From assembly GCA_900045905.1 (NCBI GenBank), contig FCNS01000036.1, positions 62,001 through 126,000 of the forward strand: DNA of 64,000 bases, in the 5' to 3' direction. Within the stretch, counting starts at the first letter, position 1; each line of letters opens with the position of its first letter. Both the position numbers and the translations under genes were made by a program. Shown in pieces: positions 26,974 to 36,785 of the stretch. Under the pieces are notes generated by a model. That model saw only the letters and a list, made by a program, of their open reading frames with translations, ran no database searches and was not told the DNA's origin. The DNA comes from Clostridiales bacterium CHKCI001 (lineage in GTDB: Bacteria; Bacillota; Clostridia; Lachnospirales; Lachnospiraceae).

Positions 26974-27108
26974 AATTGTTCTCCTCCCTGAAATATCACT
27001 CCCCATTATAAAAGATCCATAAATTATGGTTAACTCTATTAGAAATGATATCCATAATTTTATATTATAATACAAGGGTCAAAATACCTTTTGCCCTAAC
27101 ATCATACA

Positions 27109-28005
27109 CTATAATTGCGGCGGTGTTTGGTCATAATCCAACTTCTTTGTACAAGTAATCGCCAAAGCACCCGGTCCAATATGACAGGCAACACTGAGCG
27201 AAAGATGATCCACTAGAATATCTTGACCTGGAAATTGGTCTTCTACTTCTTTCTTAAATTCTTCTGCTCCCGCTAGATTCTGCGTATGAATTACCGAGAA
27301 CCAGTAAGAATTCCCTGACAAATCGCCGCCTAGACGGTCCACAATATCTTTTTTTACTGCTTCCAACATTATCATTTTAGCCTGTTTAACGGTACGCGCT
27401 TTTGCATACGCATCTAGTTTATCTCCCTGAATCTGAAGAACAGGCTTTAGTCTCAGAATCGTACCAAGTGCTGCTGCTGCTGGAGTAATTCGTCCGCCTT
27501 TCTTCAAATATTTTAGCGTATCCAATGTAATATATATCGTAGAGTCATGGCATGTCTGTTCTAAAATCTGCTTAATCTGCACAGCATTCCATCCTCTTTT
27601 CGCTAACTCTACTGCATCAATGGCAGATTGTGCCAATGTTGAGGAAATTCGTTTGTTATTTACTACAAAAACTCTGTCTCTATACGGCTTATCATTAGAA
27701 AGCATAATCGCAGTTTGACAAGAACCTGACAAGCCACTTGACATTGGAATATGCACAATCTCATCGTATTCTTTTAACAAATTGTCCCACATCTGCATAA
27801 TACTTTCTGGAGATGGCTGAGAAGTCATAATATCGGCTCCTTCTCCCTGAAGTTTATAAAATTGTTCCTGTGTTAGGTTAATACCATCTAAATAAGTCTT
27901 ATTATTAATATGAAACGGCATCGGTAAGAAAAAAAAGCCAAGTGATTCTGCTTTCTCTTTTGTGAAACCGCAGTTACTGTCTGTAATTACTGCAACTTTT
28001 CCCAT
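27109..28005 (-). CDS. DegV family fatty-acid-binding protein
   Basis: 298 residues, usual DegV size. The N-terminal Rossmann-like half begins VAVITDSNCGFTKE. The lipid-site serine region is MTSQPSP, with HIPMSSGLSGSCQTA (about 92-106) and LKKGGRITPAAAALGTIL (about 165-182). The C-terminal half ends SVACHIGPGALAI. Family members bind fatty acids (FakB role) and give them to a kinase. No FakA neighbour is present. GTAGGAGG precedes the ATG. Confidence 0.92.
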   Translation of the reverse strand: MGKVAVITDSNCGFTKEKAESLGFFFLPMPFHINNKTYLDGINLTQEQFYKLQGEGADIMTSQPSPESIMQMWDNLLKEYDEIVHIPMSSGLSGSCQTAIMLSNDKPYRDRVFVVNNKRISSTLAQSAIDAVELAKRGWNAVQIKQILEQTCHDSTIYITLDTLKYLKKGGRITPAAAALGTILRLKPVLQIQGDKLDAYAKARTVKQAKMIMLEAVKKDIVDRLGGDLSGNSYWFSVIHTQNLAGAEEFKKEVEDQFPGQDILVDHLSLSVACHIGPGALAITCTKKLDYDQTPPQL

Positions 28006-28166
28006 GAAATCCTCCTACAATATCTCAGTGTATTGTTATATAGACTATTATTAGTTTATCACACTGCCTATAAAAAAGCAAATCTTTCTTTTATTGTTCC
28101 CAATAGAAGAAATTATTATAAACAAAAGAAACCTCCACTAGATGTCTTTTGCATATCACAATAATA

Positions 28167-28190
28167 GAAAGAGAGATCGACAAGCGATTT
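28167..28190 (-). terminator. Stem-loop after the GH13 gene
   Basis: GAGAGATCG pairs with CGATTTCTC across a short loop (ACAAG and flank). On the minus strand it follows the GH13 stop by about 40 bases and resembles in place the hairpin after the ChW remnant at 17053. The 3' U-run is poor (TTTCTATTATT). Confidence 0.5.
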
Positions 28191-28227
28191 CTCTGCCATC
28201 GATCCCTCTGAGTGTTTTTATTTACAT

Positions 28228-31200
28228 TTACTTTTTTATTAAACGAATTTCAATTGCTTCCAGTCTCAAGTTTTTGCCTGTCGTTCCTGACACTGTATCA
28301 TCTCTTACCCAGTTCTTCCAGCCTTCATTTTGTACATGCGTACGATATTCTACACTATACTTCTGTGCTAACTCTCCTGTCAAGCGAATCTTAATTGCTT
28401 CCAGTCTCAAACTCTTGCCCTTTGTCCCTGACATCACATCGTCTGTCACATAATCTTGCCAGCCTTCATTCTGTACATGTGCAGAATATTCTACACTACC
28501 GTTTAATCCATCCCCATTTACTTTAATCTGGATGGCTTCTAATCTCAAGCTCTTACCCTTTGTCCCTGACATTACTCCGCCTGTAACATAATCTTGCCAG
28601 CCTTCATTTTGTACATGGGTACGATAACTAATGGTTGGCTTTGCCTCTTTCTTGTTCGTCAGATAAGCATTTTCAGTTGTTCCAGGAGCGTTACCACCTT
28701 TTTCAACTAGGCGAATTTCAATTGCCTCTAATCGCTTGGATAATCCAGCGGAGCCAGACTTTCCATCATTCATAGCCCAACCAAGCCATCCCTTGTCCTG
28801 AATATGGGTACGATAATAAATATCATATTGTTCTGCAATGTTTCCAGTTAAGCGCATTTGGATTGCCTCTAGTCTCAGACATTTGCCTGTTGTTCCTGAC
28901 ATCACATCATCAGTTACATAGGGCTGCCAACCCAGATTTTGTACATGCGTACGATATTCTACGCCTCCGTCCATAGAATCATCCAGACGAATCTTAATTC
29001 CCTCAAGTCTTAGACTCTGGCTTTTTGTTCCTGACATTGCTCCGTCGGTTACATATGGTTGCCAACCCAGATTCTGTACATGAGTGGAATAACTGATTTT
29101 GGATTTTTCTACTGGTTCCTGTGCTGTTTCACCTAAGAAGATATAGGTACCTCCTGCTTCTGCCGCAGGTACATGAATAGAAATTGTACTATTTTCCACA
29201 GCAATAGTATTGCTATCAGCTGTGTACAGATTACCAGTTACCGTTTTCACATCAGTTGGAAGCGTAATCGTTACATCCTGTGCCTGTTCTGAAATATTTA
29301 ATGCAGTAATCAGATGCTGTCCATTTAAACTTCTGTCAAATACTAATACTCCACTTTCTTCATCCACGAGAAGAGCCTTATGATCACCTTCTGCTAGAAT
29401 TTCACTATATGACTGACGGATTCCAAGCATAGTCTTATAATGTGTCAGCATATCATTGCTATCATTGGCAATATTCCAATCCAGATCATAGCGATTGGTC
29501 TGATAAGGATAATTATTCGCTCCTGTCTGTCCTAGCTCTTCTCCATAATAGATAATCGGCTGTCCCTTCGCTGTAATCTGCATGGAAGCAGCTACCTTCA
29601 TCAGATCTCTCGCCTTTTCCTCTGGAATTCCCTTATTGTTAATCATAGAGTAGAGTAAACCATCTTCATCATGACTGCTAAGAAAACTTCCAAGAGTGGC
29701 ATCGCTGCTCAAAGCTTCATTTCTCTTTTCCAAGAATGTTTCCACTTTCTGAAGATTACCGCTTGCTAAATCCAAGCCAGCATCGTTAAAGTCAAAATCC
29801 AACAAAGCATCCATCTGTCCATTTTTAAGCTGTCCGCCATCAAAAGAATATCCTGCACCAGAGTATTCTCCAATCATTTTGAATTCTGGATCAATCTCCG
29901 TCAAAGCATTTTTAAATGCCTGCCATGTCGTATTGTCTACATGCTTCACTGTATCCACACGGAAATAATCAATATCAAACTCACTGACCCATGCAGTCTG
30001 CCAGTCCACAAGCTGTTCTCTTACTTCTGGATTCTCTGTATAAAAATCAGGCAGTCCAGATAAACTATCTTTTACCTCATCCCCAGGTACAGTTGTCTCA
30101 CTATTACGCAGCATATCTCCAAAAATATCTTCGGTTCCATAACCTGCATGATTCAAAACTACGTCCACCATGATTTTAATATCTCTTGCATGAGCTTCTT
30201 CAATTAATGTCTGAAATTCTTCTTCGGTTCCCAAATGACTGTCCAACGCAGTAAAGTCATCTGCCCAATAACCATGATATCCTACGGTCTGAGGAACATC
30301 TGGATTAGAGGTATTCTGTGGTGCTGAGATGTTTGATACAATCGGAGTAATCCAAATCGTATTGACTCCCAGATCTGCCAGATAATCCAACTTTTCTGTT
30401 ACACCTGCAAAATCTCCTCCATGATACATACCAGGGTTTTCTGGATCATAGTTTTCTCCGTTATTGGATGTATTTCCATCAAAAAATCGATCGGTTAGCA
30501 TAAAATAAATGATTGCATCATCCCAATCGCTTTCTCCTTCTTTGACTGTAAGCTCTGTTTCTGTGCGATACTGATTACCATACTGATCCTTTACACAAAC
30601 TGGGATTGTATAACTGCCTGGCTCCAACGTATCTGGCACGGACAGAGTAATCGCATTTAATTCTGGACTGATTATCAGCTCTTCTTTACCGCCAATTGTT
30701 GAAGTATCTGCAGTAATGGATGCGACTTCCAATCCTTCTGCTTGTGGTGTTACTACTTTCAATACAGTATTTTCGGCACAGGTAATGGCAGCTGGCGTTA
30801 CCGATGCAGAAGCTTCTCCTTCAAACTTCTGATAAGAATATACGGAATAGACAATGCCATCCTGTTCTGTTGTCACTTCATTATAAGCATCAATCAGACT
30901 TTCTCCATCTACTAAATAGCGATATTTATGTTCTCCTTCTGTAAGACCACTTAAGGAATATACAAACCTTCCTGTCTCCTCATCATAACTCATTGGATAG
31001 AAGTTTCCATCCACTTCTACCTCTACTTTACCTTCTAATTCCTTCAACGTACCATTAAGGAAATGCTTATCGCTTCGATAATAAAAATGGACTTGATTTC
31101 CTTCTCCATCTAACTCATAACCACTATTATAAGGATAAACATACTGCACACCTTGATCCTGTACAAAAACAGCACGTACAACGTCTTGATCCAGTGGAAT

Positions 31201-32475
31201 CACTATATTGTGATCACCGCCATCTTTATTCTGGAATGGATTGTCCTGTGGTCCTTTTCTCATAACAAAAGACAGTGAGCTAGTAGTAGACTTAACTGGA
31301 ATATCAAATACTTGCTTATCACCTTGTTCGGTAATATCAATTTGTACATCCGAACCATACCCACTATTCCAAGTATAAATATTCCATCCCTCGTAATCTC
31401 CTTCTGGTCTTACATATTCTACGATTACATGACGGTCTCTTGCTTCTTGAATCTCTGGAAGCTCTGTATAAGCAGTACTATCATCAGCAATAATATAAAT
31501 TGTAACTTCCTCTGCCTTATCTTTGTTTTCATAATTAACCGTAGCACTCTGCCAATCCCAGCCGCCTTTACTTCTAGGAATAATTCCCAAATTCGTATAG
31601 GAAAGAACACAGGTAGCTTTCAGCCAAGTATTGCCATCTTCTAATACAACACTCTCTTGGAACTCTCTTCCTGCACTGGCACCTCCTCCGCCATTTTCCC
31701 AAATCCACAAATCTGCAGCATCCACGGTGTTATTGATACTGTCATAATAATAGATTGTATAAGTATACTGATTTTCTACAATATTAAGTATAAAAGAAGC
31801 AGTACTGTCTTCTGCTGTCATGATAAGAGCAATACTGTCTCCTACATAGGACTCTGCTACAGTTAGAGTACGGCCATTTAATGTAAGCCCTTCTTGTTCT
31901 CCTTCCAAATGGTAAGTTACTGGAACTTTACGGCCTTCTGGATTAGCAGAATCATAATAAGTACCGTATTCTGGCAATTCCTTTGTTTTTCCTACAGCGA
32001 TTGTATCTGTACTGTCAGCCAACCCAGATATTAACAGGCTGCTATTTCCATTTTTCTGTTCTGGATTTAATGGATCCGTTACCCAGTTGCCATCTTCAAT
32101 GAATTTGTATTCATAGCTTCCTGCTGTTAAAGATTTTGTAATACTCCAATATCCTGTCTCTGCATCAAACTCCATTGGATCGGCAGTCTGAGACCAGCCG
32201 TTCATATTACCTGCCAGATATACTTTTTCTGCCAGAGGGGCATAGTAGTGGAAACTGACTCCTTCCTCTGTAATCTCTGGACTTACCACATTTGAATCCT
32301 TTTGAATTCCTTCTGCTGCTCCACTGGATTCAGCTTGTACTACCGACTTATCAGATTCCAGATTCCCTGCCTGAGTCGGTAATAACGTATTGGAAAGCAT
32401 TGCAATAAGCATGAAAAAACTAATCATCCATGATATGACTCGTTTTTTCTTATTGTACTTCCTCCAATTCTTCAT
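28228..32475 (-). CDS. Secreted amylase/pullulanase-type GH13 enzyme with carbohydrate-binding modules and six ChW repeats
   Basis: 1415 residues. A signal peptide (1-36) ends near LPTQA. A CBM48-like module (about 67-150) has FHYYAPLAEKVYLAGNMNGW. One or two PUD/CBM41-like modules follow (about 225-335 and 345-450, with YTWNSGYG), then further beta domains to about 640. The GH13 barrel (about 650-1100) has MVDVVLNHAG, the nucleophile in DYFRVDTVKHV (about D840), the acid in MIGEYSG (about E869) and SSHDED (about 934). The C-terminus has six ChW repeats (about 1127-1413) of type YRTHVQN.GW...SGT.G..LRLEAI.I, split three plus three by a linker (VEKGGNAPGTTENA). It should degrade starch, glycogen or pullulan outside the cell. 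GGAGGG lies 9 bp before the ATG. Confidence 0.93.
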   Translation of the reverse strand: MKNWRKYNKKKRVISWMISFFMLIAMLSNTLLPTQAGNLESDKSVVQAESSGAAEGIQKDSNVVSPEITEEGVSFHYYAPLAEKVYLAGNMNGWSQTADPMEFDAETGYWSITKSLTAGSYEYKFIEDGNWVTDPLNPEQKNGNSSLLISGLADSTDTIAVGKTKELPEYGTYYDSANPEGRKVPVTYHLEGEQEGLTLNGRTLTVAESYVGDSIALIMTAEDSTASFILNIVENQYTYTIYYYDSINNTVDAADLWIWENGGGGASAGREFQESVVLEDGNTWLKATCVLSYTNLGIIPRSKGGWDWQSATVNYENKDKAEEVTIYIIADDSTAYTELPEIQEARDRHVIVEYVRPEGDYEGWNIYTWNSGYGSDVQIDITEQGDKQVFDIPVKSTTSSLSFVMRKGPQDNPFQNKDGGDHNIVIPLDQDVVRAVFVQDQGVQYVYPYNSGYELDGEGNQVHFYYRSDKHFLNGTLKELEGKVEVEVDGNFYPMSYDEETGRFVYSLSGLTEGEHKYRYLVDGESLIDAYNEVTTEQDGIVYSVYSYQKFEGEASASVTPAAITCAENTVLKVVTPQAEGLEVASITADTSTIGGKEELIISPELNAITLSVPDTLEPGSYTIPVCVKDQYGNQYRTETELTVKEGESDWDDAIIYFMLTDRFFDGNTSNNGENYDPENPGMYHGGDFAGVTEKLDYLADLGVNTIWITPIVSNISAPQNTSNPDVPQTVGYHGYWADDFTALDSHLGTEEEFQTLIEEAHARDIKIMVDVVLNHAGYGTEDIFGDMLRNSETTVPGDEVKDSLSGLPDFYTENPEVREQLVDWQTAWVSEFDIDYFRVDTVKHVDNTTWQAFKNALTEIDPEFKMIGEYSGAGYSFDGGQLKNGQMDALLDFDFNDAGLDLASGNLQKVETFLEKRNEALSSDATLGSFLSSHDEDGLLYSMINNKGIPEEKARDLMKVAASMQITAKGQPIIYYGEELGQTGANNYPYQTNRYDLDWNIANDSNDMLTHYKTMLGIRQSYSEILAEGDHKALLVDEESGVLVFDRSLNGQHLITALNISEQAQDVTITLPTDVKTVTGNLYTADSNTIAVENSTISIHVPAAEAGGTYIFLGETAQEPVEKSKISYSTHVQNLGWQPYVTDGAMSGTKSQSLRLEGIKIRLDDSMDGGVEYRTHVQNLGWQPYVTDDVMSGTTGKCLRLEAIQMRLTGNIAEQYDIYYRTHIQDKGWLGWAMNDGKSGSAGLSKRLEAIEIRLVEKGGNAPGTTENAYLTNKKEAKPTISYRTHVQNEGWQDYVTGGVMSGTKGKSLRLEAIQIKVNGDGLNGSVEYSAHVQNEGWQDYVTDDVMSGTKGKSLRLEAIKIRLTGELAQKYSVEYRTHVQNEGWKNWVRDDTVSGTTGKNLRLEAIEIRLIKK

Positions 32476-32580
32476 ATGGATCTTCCCTCCTTTTTATTTA
32501 TTCCGTTCCCGTCTCAGAAGTTAAATAGCAATTAATATAATAATAATTGCCATTATTCTCCCAAAACCTAACACCTCTTT

Positions 32581-32636
32581 ATTATAACATAAGATTTTTT
32601 TTAGAAATATACCAAATTTCATAGAAATATACCAAA
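32581..32636 (-). promoter_or_regulatory. Promoter of the GH13 gene with tandem 15-bp direct repeats
   Basis: Minus strand -10 TATAAT at 32581-32586. Seventeen bases upstream, where the -35 would be, there is only TATTTC. Two exact copies of TAGAAATATACCAAA (32602-32616, 32622-32636) sit 20 bp apart, the near one overlapping the -35 position. Poor -35 plus tandem sites on one helix face is the usual layout of an activator-dependent promoter. Confidence 0.6.
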
Positions 32637-32708
32637 ATAATATCTTTACCGGAAGATCTTCAACTACAATTGTTCAAACTCATCTGTTGTTTTCAGTAAA
32701 CAATAAAA

Positions 32709-32740
32709 AAAAGATATATCCAGCACAGACATATCTTTTC
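32709..32740. terminator. Hairpin in the divergent GH13/FMN-binding-like spacer
   Basis: AAAAGATAT/ATATCTTTT with about 13 unpaired bases, A-rich on the left and TTTTCTGTTTTCC on the right. It would stop + strand transcription coming from the left, or form a leader structure of the next gene. The rest of this 309-base spacer holds the GH13 promoter and otherwise nothing recognisable. Confidence 0.5.
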
Positions 32741-32784
32741 TGTTTTCCTCATATCTTATAATAAATTTATATCGGGAGTGTGCC

Positions 32785-33243
32785 ATGAGTTCCCAAACGA
32801 AAATCTTTGTTTTTAAAATGCGAGAGATTATTTATACACTTATCTTTGCAGCTCTGGCGATTCTGCTGATTGTTCTGCTTGTTTTTATGTTTCTTCCAAA
32901 AAAAGAAACAAAGACTGCTCAGGAAACTGGAACTTACATACCTGGTGTCTATACCGCTTCCATCCTATTGAACAATCAAGCCTTAGATGTTCAAGTATCT
33001 GTAGATGCAGATCATATTAATTCTGTAGATTTTGTTAATTTAAACGAATCAATTGCAACAATGTATCCACTCATGGAAACAGTTATGAGTAATATTCAGA
33101 CGCAAGTGCTTCAAAAACAGTCCATTGATGGAGTTACATACGAAAACGACACCCAATATACTTCGATTGTATTACTGGATGCCGTTGAAGAAGCATTAAA
33201 TAAAGCTCGTGTAAATCCAGAAACAGAGGTTTCCGAGCCATAA
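32785..33243 (+). CDS. Membrane-anchored FMN-binding-domain-like protein
   Basis: 152 residues. One N-terminal membrane segment (about 14-36, IYTLIFAALAILLIVLLVFM). The outer domain (50-146) has YIPGVYTASILLNNQALDVQ and ends QYTSIVLLDAVEEALNKA, which resembles the FMN_bind domain of RnfG/NqrC-type proteins (..SGATYTS..l..Av..AL). The SGAT part is degenerate (YENDTQYTS), so covalent flavin attachment is uncertain. GGGAG is 6 bp before the ATG. Divergent from the GH13 gene; function unknown. Confidence 0.7.
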   Translation: MSSQTKIFVFKMREIIYTLIFAALAILLIVLLVFMFLPKKETKTAQETGTYIPGVYTASILLNNQALDVQVSVDADHINSVDFVNLNESIATMYPLMETVMSNIQTQVLQKQSIDGVTYENDTQYTSIVLLDAVEEALNKARVNPETEVSEP

Positions 33244-33283
33244 TGCGAAATTTATTGGAACAATGGATATACCATTGTTTCTA

Positions 33284-35218
33284 TTAAATCTGAATTTTTT
33301 CCAATTCCTCCATCCAAAGTCTACTGCTTGCATCGCTTGGCATACGCAAATCTCCTCTTGGAGAAACAGCAGCAGATCCTACCTTTGGGCCATCTGGTAA
33401 ACAAGAGCGTTTGAATTGCTGCATAAAATAGCGGCGGTAGAACACTTTCATCCATTTTAAAATCGTCACCTTATCATAAGTTCCCTCAAACGCTTTACAA
33501 GCCATATAGAAAATTTTTCCTGGTTCATATCCAAAACGAAGCACGTAGTACAATACAAAATCATGTAGCTCATATGGTCCTACAATATCTTCTGTCTTCT
33601 GAGCGATTTTTCCATCCTCTGGAGGCAGAAGTTCTGGGCTTACTGGTGTATCTAGCACATCATATAATACATCACTAATTTCTTTATCTTCACACTCATC
33701 TGCATAATAGCGCACTAAATGGCGTACTAACGTTTTAGGCACCGATGCATTCACTCCATACATGGACATATGATCTCCATTATAAGTTGCCCATCCAAGT
33801 GCCAACTCTGACATATCTCCAGTTCCAATTACAAGACCTCCAAACTGATTTGCAATATCCATCAATACTTGCGTTCGCTCTCTTGCCTGGCAATTTTCAT
33901 AGGTAACATCTTTCACTTCTGGATCATGTTGAATATCTTGAAAATGTTGATTGACCGCATTCTTAATATCCACTTCGATTAGGGTTGCACCTAATTTTTT
34001 CGTAAGCTGACATGCATTTGTATAAGTTCGATCCGTTGTTCCAAAACATGGCATCGTAACCGCAATAATTCCCTCTCTGGATAATCCTAACGCATCAAAT
34101 GCCTTCGTCATAACAAGCAATGCTAACGTAGAATCCAATCCACCTGAAATTCCAACGACTGCCTTTTTACTATGCGTATGCTCCAAACGTTTTTTCAATC
34201 CCATAGCCTGAATTGCTAAAATCTCCTCACAACGCTCTGTTCGATCTTTTTCGTTATTTGGCACAAATGGAGTAGGATCAATAAAACGGCGAAGTTCAAT
34301 CTCTTCTGGTTCTAAATGAAATGGAATTACTTCATAATCATTGTGATAACTGTCCAAATCAAAGCTTTCCATTCTACGGCGTTCACTGCGCAAACGTTCC
34401 AAATCTAAATCTGCGATTATCATTCCATGACCTAGACGTTTTGATTCTGCCAGAATTGTTCCATTTTCACAGATCAAATTATGTCCGCTAAAAACTAGAT
34501 CCTGTGTAGACTCTCCCTCTCCTGCATTCGCATAGATATAACTGCATATAAGACGTGCAGACTGACCATTAATCAAATTACGGCGATATGCAGCCTTTCC
34601 AGTTATCTCATCACTCGCAGAGCAATTTACAATTACCGTGGCACCAGCCATTGCATGACGAATACTAGGAGGATTTGGCATCCACACATCTTCACAGATT
34701 TCTGCGGCAATTTTTAATCCTGGAACGGAAACGCACTCAAACAACAGATTGGTTCCCATTGGTGCATCGTATCCCCTGCCCATTCTATCTCTAATTTGAA
34801 TCCAGATTGGGAGTTCATTTCCCTCTGCAAAATGACGTTTTTCATAGAATTCTGAATAATTTGGAATAAAACGCTTTGGAACAAGTCCAAGTACCGAACC
34901 ACGCGTGATTACTGCTGCCACATTATAAAGACGATGATCTAGTTCAAAAGGCAATCCAATTACAACAACGATATCTTTATCAAGTGTATGTTCCATTAAA
35001 TCAAACAATTGCTCTTTTGCTTTTTCTAATAAAGAAGTCTGCAAAAACAGATCCCCACAGGTATATCCTGTGATTGCCAATTCAGGAAATACGATAATTT
35101 TTACCTGATTGGCTACTGCTTCGTCTATATAGTTTATCACTTGCTCTGTATTATACAGCGGATCTGCAACTTGGATTTTAGGAGTCGCTGCCGCAACACG
35201 GATAAAATAATGATTCAT
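33284..35218 (-). CDS. nadE: Glutamine-dependent NAD+ synthetase
   Basis: 644 residues, the long two-domain form. The N-terminal nitrilase-type glutaminase has its triad near FPELAITGYTCGDL (Glu), PKRFIPNYSEFYEKRHF (Lys) and AAEICEDVWMP (Cys, about residue 174). The C-terminal amidating domain has the PP-loop VVGISGGLDSTLALLV (about 355-370) and TGDMSELALGWATYNGDH. It makes NAD from deamido-NAD in the cytosol. The ribosome site is weak. It follows cca on the same strand after 130 bp. Confidence 0.96.
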   Translation of the reverse strand: MNHYFIRVAAATPKIQVADPLYNTEQVINYIDEAVANQVKIIVFPELAITGYTCGDLFLQTSLLEKAKEQLFDLMEHTLDKDIVVVIGLPFELDHRLYNVAAVITRGSVLGLVPKRFIPNYSEFYEKRHFAEGNELPIWIQIRDRMGRGYDAPMGTNLLFECVSVPGLKIAAEICEDVWMPNPPSIRHAMAGATVIVNCSASDEITGKAAYRRNLINGQSARLICSYIYANAGEGESTQDLVFSGHNLICENGTILAESKRLGHGMIIADLDLERLRSERRRMESFDLDSYHNDYEVIPFHLEPEEIELRRFIDPTPFVPNNEKDRTERCEEILAIQAMGLKKRLEHTHSKKAVVGISGGLDSTLALLVMTKAFDALGLSREGIIAVTMPCFGTTDRTYTNACQLTKKLGATLIEVDIKNAVNQHFQDIQHDPEVKDVTYENCQARERTQVLMDIANQFGGLVIGTGDMSELALGWATYNGDHMSMYGVNASVPKTLVRHLVRYYADECEDKEISDVLYDVLDTPVSPELLPPEDGKIAQKTEDIVGPYELHDFVLYYVLRFGYEPGKIFYMACKAFEGTYDKVTILKWMKVFYRRYFMQQFKRSCLPDGPKVGSAAVSPRGDLRMPSDASSRLWMEELEKIQI

Positions 35219-35348
35219 ATTTCACACCAAGCCTTTCAAGTAATACTTACTCGTATTGAAAGGCGCAAATCAAAGGTTGAAAACGGATTTGCATGTTTTT
35301 CCCTTTCTTTCGTATTTTCTCAACCCTTTTCAGTTATTCCAATGAATT

Positions 35349-36671
35349 TTAACTGCAAAACTTATCCAATAGGACTTCTTTTCTATTAGCCTCTGGATGT
35401 TCTAATACATAATCTAACATTTTATTCAATAATTCTCCCATCTGTTTTCCTGGTAAAATTCCTATCTGAATTAGATCCTGTCCATTTACATCCAGCTGTT
35501 TTAATGTAATACACTCATGATCTGCAACAATTTCTTCATATAGTTTTTTTATTTCAATAATATCTTCCAGCCACTCTTGTTGCTGATAGTTGGATTTTGC
35601 CATTGTATCTGCACGCATAACTTCGAGCAAATCTTCAAACAAATCCACACCAATTTTATTCATACATCTGCGAATTATCTTTTTATCTCTACGAAGATGA
35701 TAAGCATGGTAAAGAATCAGACGACTTACTTTATCAATTGTATCATTGTCAAATTTAAATCTACGTAAAATCTGTTTTGCCTGTACCGCACTTTTTTCTG
35801 CATGACCATAAAAATGATCTTGTCCATTTTCATCGATTTTATGCGTTTGAAGTTTTCCAATATCATGCAGTAATGCCGTCCAACGCAACACTTTCGTTGC
35901 CCGAATTTGCTCTACCATCGCAATTGTATGATTTCCTACTGTATAACAATGATATGGATTATTTTGTTTTAAAGGCATAATTGCATCCAATTCAGGCAGT
36001 ATTACAGCTGTAACTCCCAGTTCATAAGCAATTCGGAGTTGTTCTGGATGAGGAGAAACTAATAGCTTTGTCATCTCTACTTGAATTCTCTCTTGGCTAA
36101 CTTTGGATAAATTACTTGCCAAAGTACGAATTCCCTGCTGTGTTTGCTCTTCAATTTGAAATCCCAGTTGGGAAGCAAAACGAATTGCACGCAAAATACG
36201 CAAAGCATCTTCCGTAAATCGTTCTGCTGCATTGCCAACACAACGGATAATCCCCGCTTTTAAATCATCTTGACCTCCAAATAAATCTACAATTCCAGTT
36301 TTTGGATTATATGCCATCGCATTAATTGTAAAATCTCTTCGTTTTAAGTCTTCTTTTAAATTTGAAGTAAATTGAACGGAACTAGGGTGTCGTCCATCTT
36401 CATATGCTCCATCAATCCGATATGTCGTTACTTCAAATCCATCTTTTTCCAGCATAACCGTAACAGTCCCATGTTGAATTCCTGTATCAATGGTACGCCG
36501 AAATATTTTTTTTACCTGAAATGGAGAAGCGGAGGTGGTGATATCCCAGTCCTCCGGCTCTCTTTTTAACAAAGCATCTCGGACACATCCACCTACTATA
36601 TAAGCTTCATGTCCCTCTTGCTCTAATTTTTTAATGATATAAGCTACTTTTTCTGGTACACAAATATCCAT
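35349..36671 (-). CDS. cca: CCA-adding tRNA nucleotidyltransferase with HD domain
   Basis: 440 residues, class II. Head domain motifs: YIVGGCVRDALLKREPEDWDI (about 23-43, with the metal DxD in DWD), RRDFTINAMAYNP (about 111-123) and TEDALRILRAIRFASQLGF (about 152-170). An HD domain follows (LLHDIGKLQTHK, about 266-277). It repairs or adds CCA at tRNA 3' ends. GGCAGGAGG precedes the ATG. It lies in the same direction as proS and nadE but is separated from its upstream neighbour by a hairpin. Confidence 0.95.
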   Translation of the reverse strand: MDICVPEKVAYIIKKLEQEGHEAYIVGGCVRDALLKREPEDWDITTSASPFQVKKIFRRTIDTGIQHGTVTVMLEKDGFEVTTYRIDGAYEDGRHPSSVQFTSNLKEDLKRRDFTINAMAYNPKTGIVDLFGGQDDLKAGIIRCVGNAAERFTEDALRILRAIRFASQLGFQIEEQTQQGIRTLASNLSKVSQERIQVEMTKLLVSPHPEQLRIAYELGVTAVILPELDAIMPLKQNNPYHCYTVGNHTIAMVEQIRATKVLRWTALLHDIGKLQTHKIDENGQDHFYGHAEKSAVQAKQILRRFKFDNDTIDKVSRLILYHAYHLRRDKKIIRRCMNKIGVDLFEDLLEVMRADTMAKSNYQQQEWLEDIIEIKKLYEEIVADHECITLKQLDVNGQDLIQIGILPGKQMGELLNKMLDYVLEHPEANRKEVLLDKFCS

Positions 36672-36692
36672 TCAATCCTCCTGCCACAGCCA

Positions 36693-36741
36693 GGGTAAAA
36701 CTTTTTACAGCAGAAACGTTAACCTATAAAAAATTTTACCC
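36693..36741 (-). terminator. Stem-loop between the zinc-ribbon/LRR gene and cca
   Basis: GGGTAAAACTTTTTA pairs with TATAAAAAATTTTACCC apart from small bulges, over about 17 loop bases. Likely the terminator of the zinc-ribbon gene. Confidence 0.5.
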
Positions 36742-36785
36742 TATCGATAGCCAGTGTTTTGACCACTTGACATTTTGATCCATTA

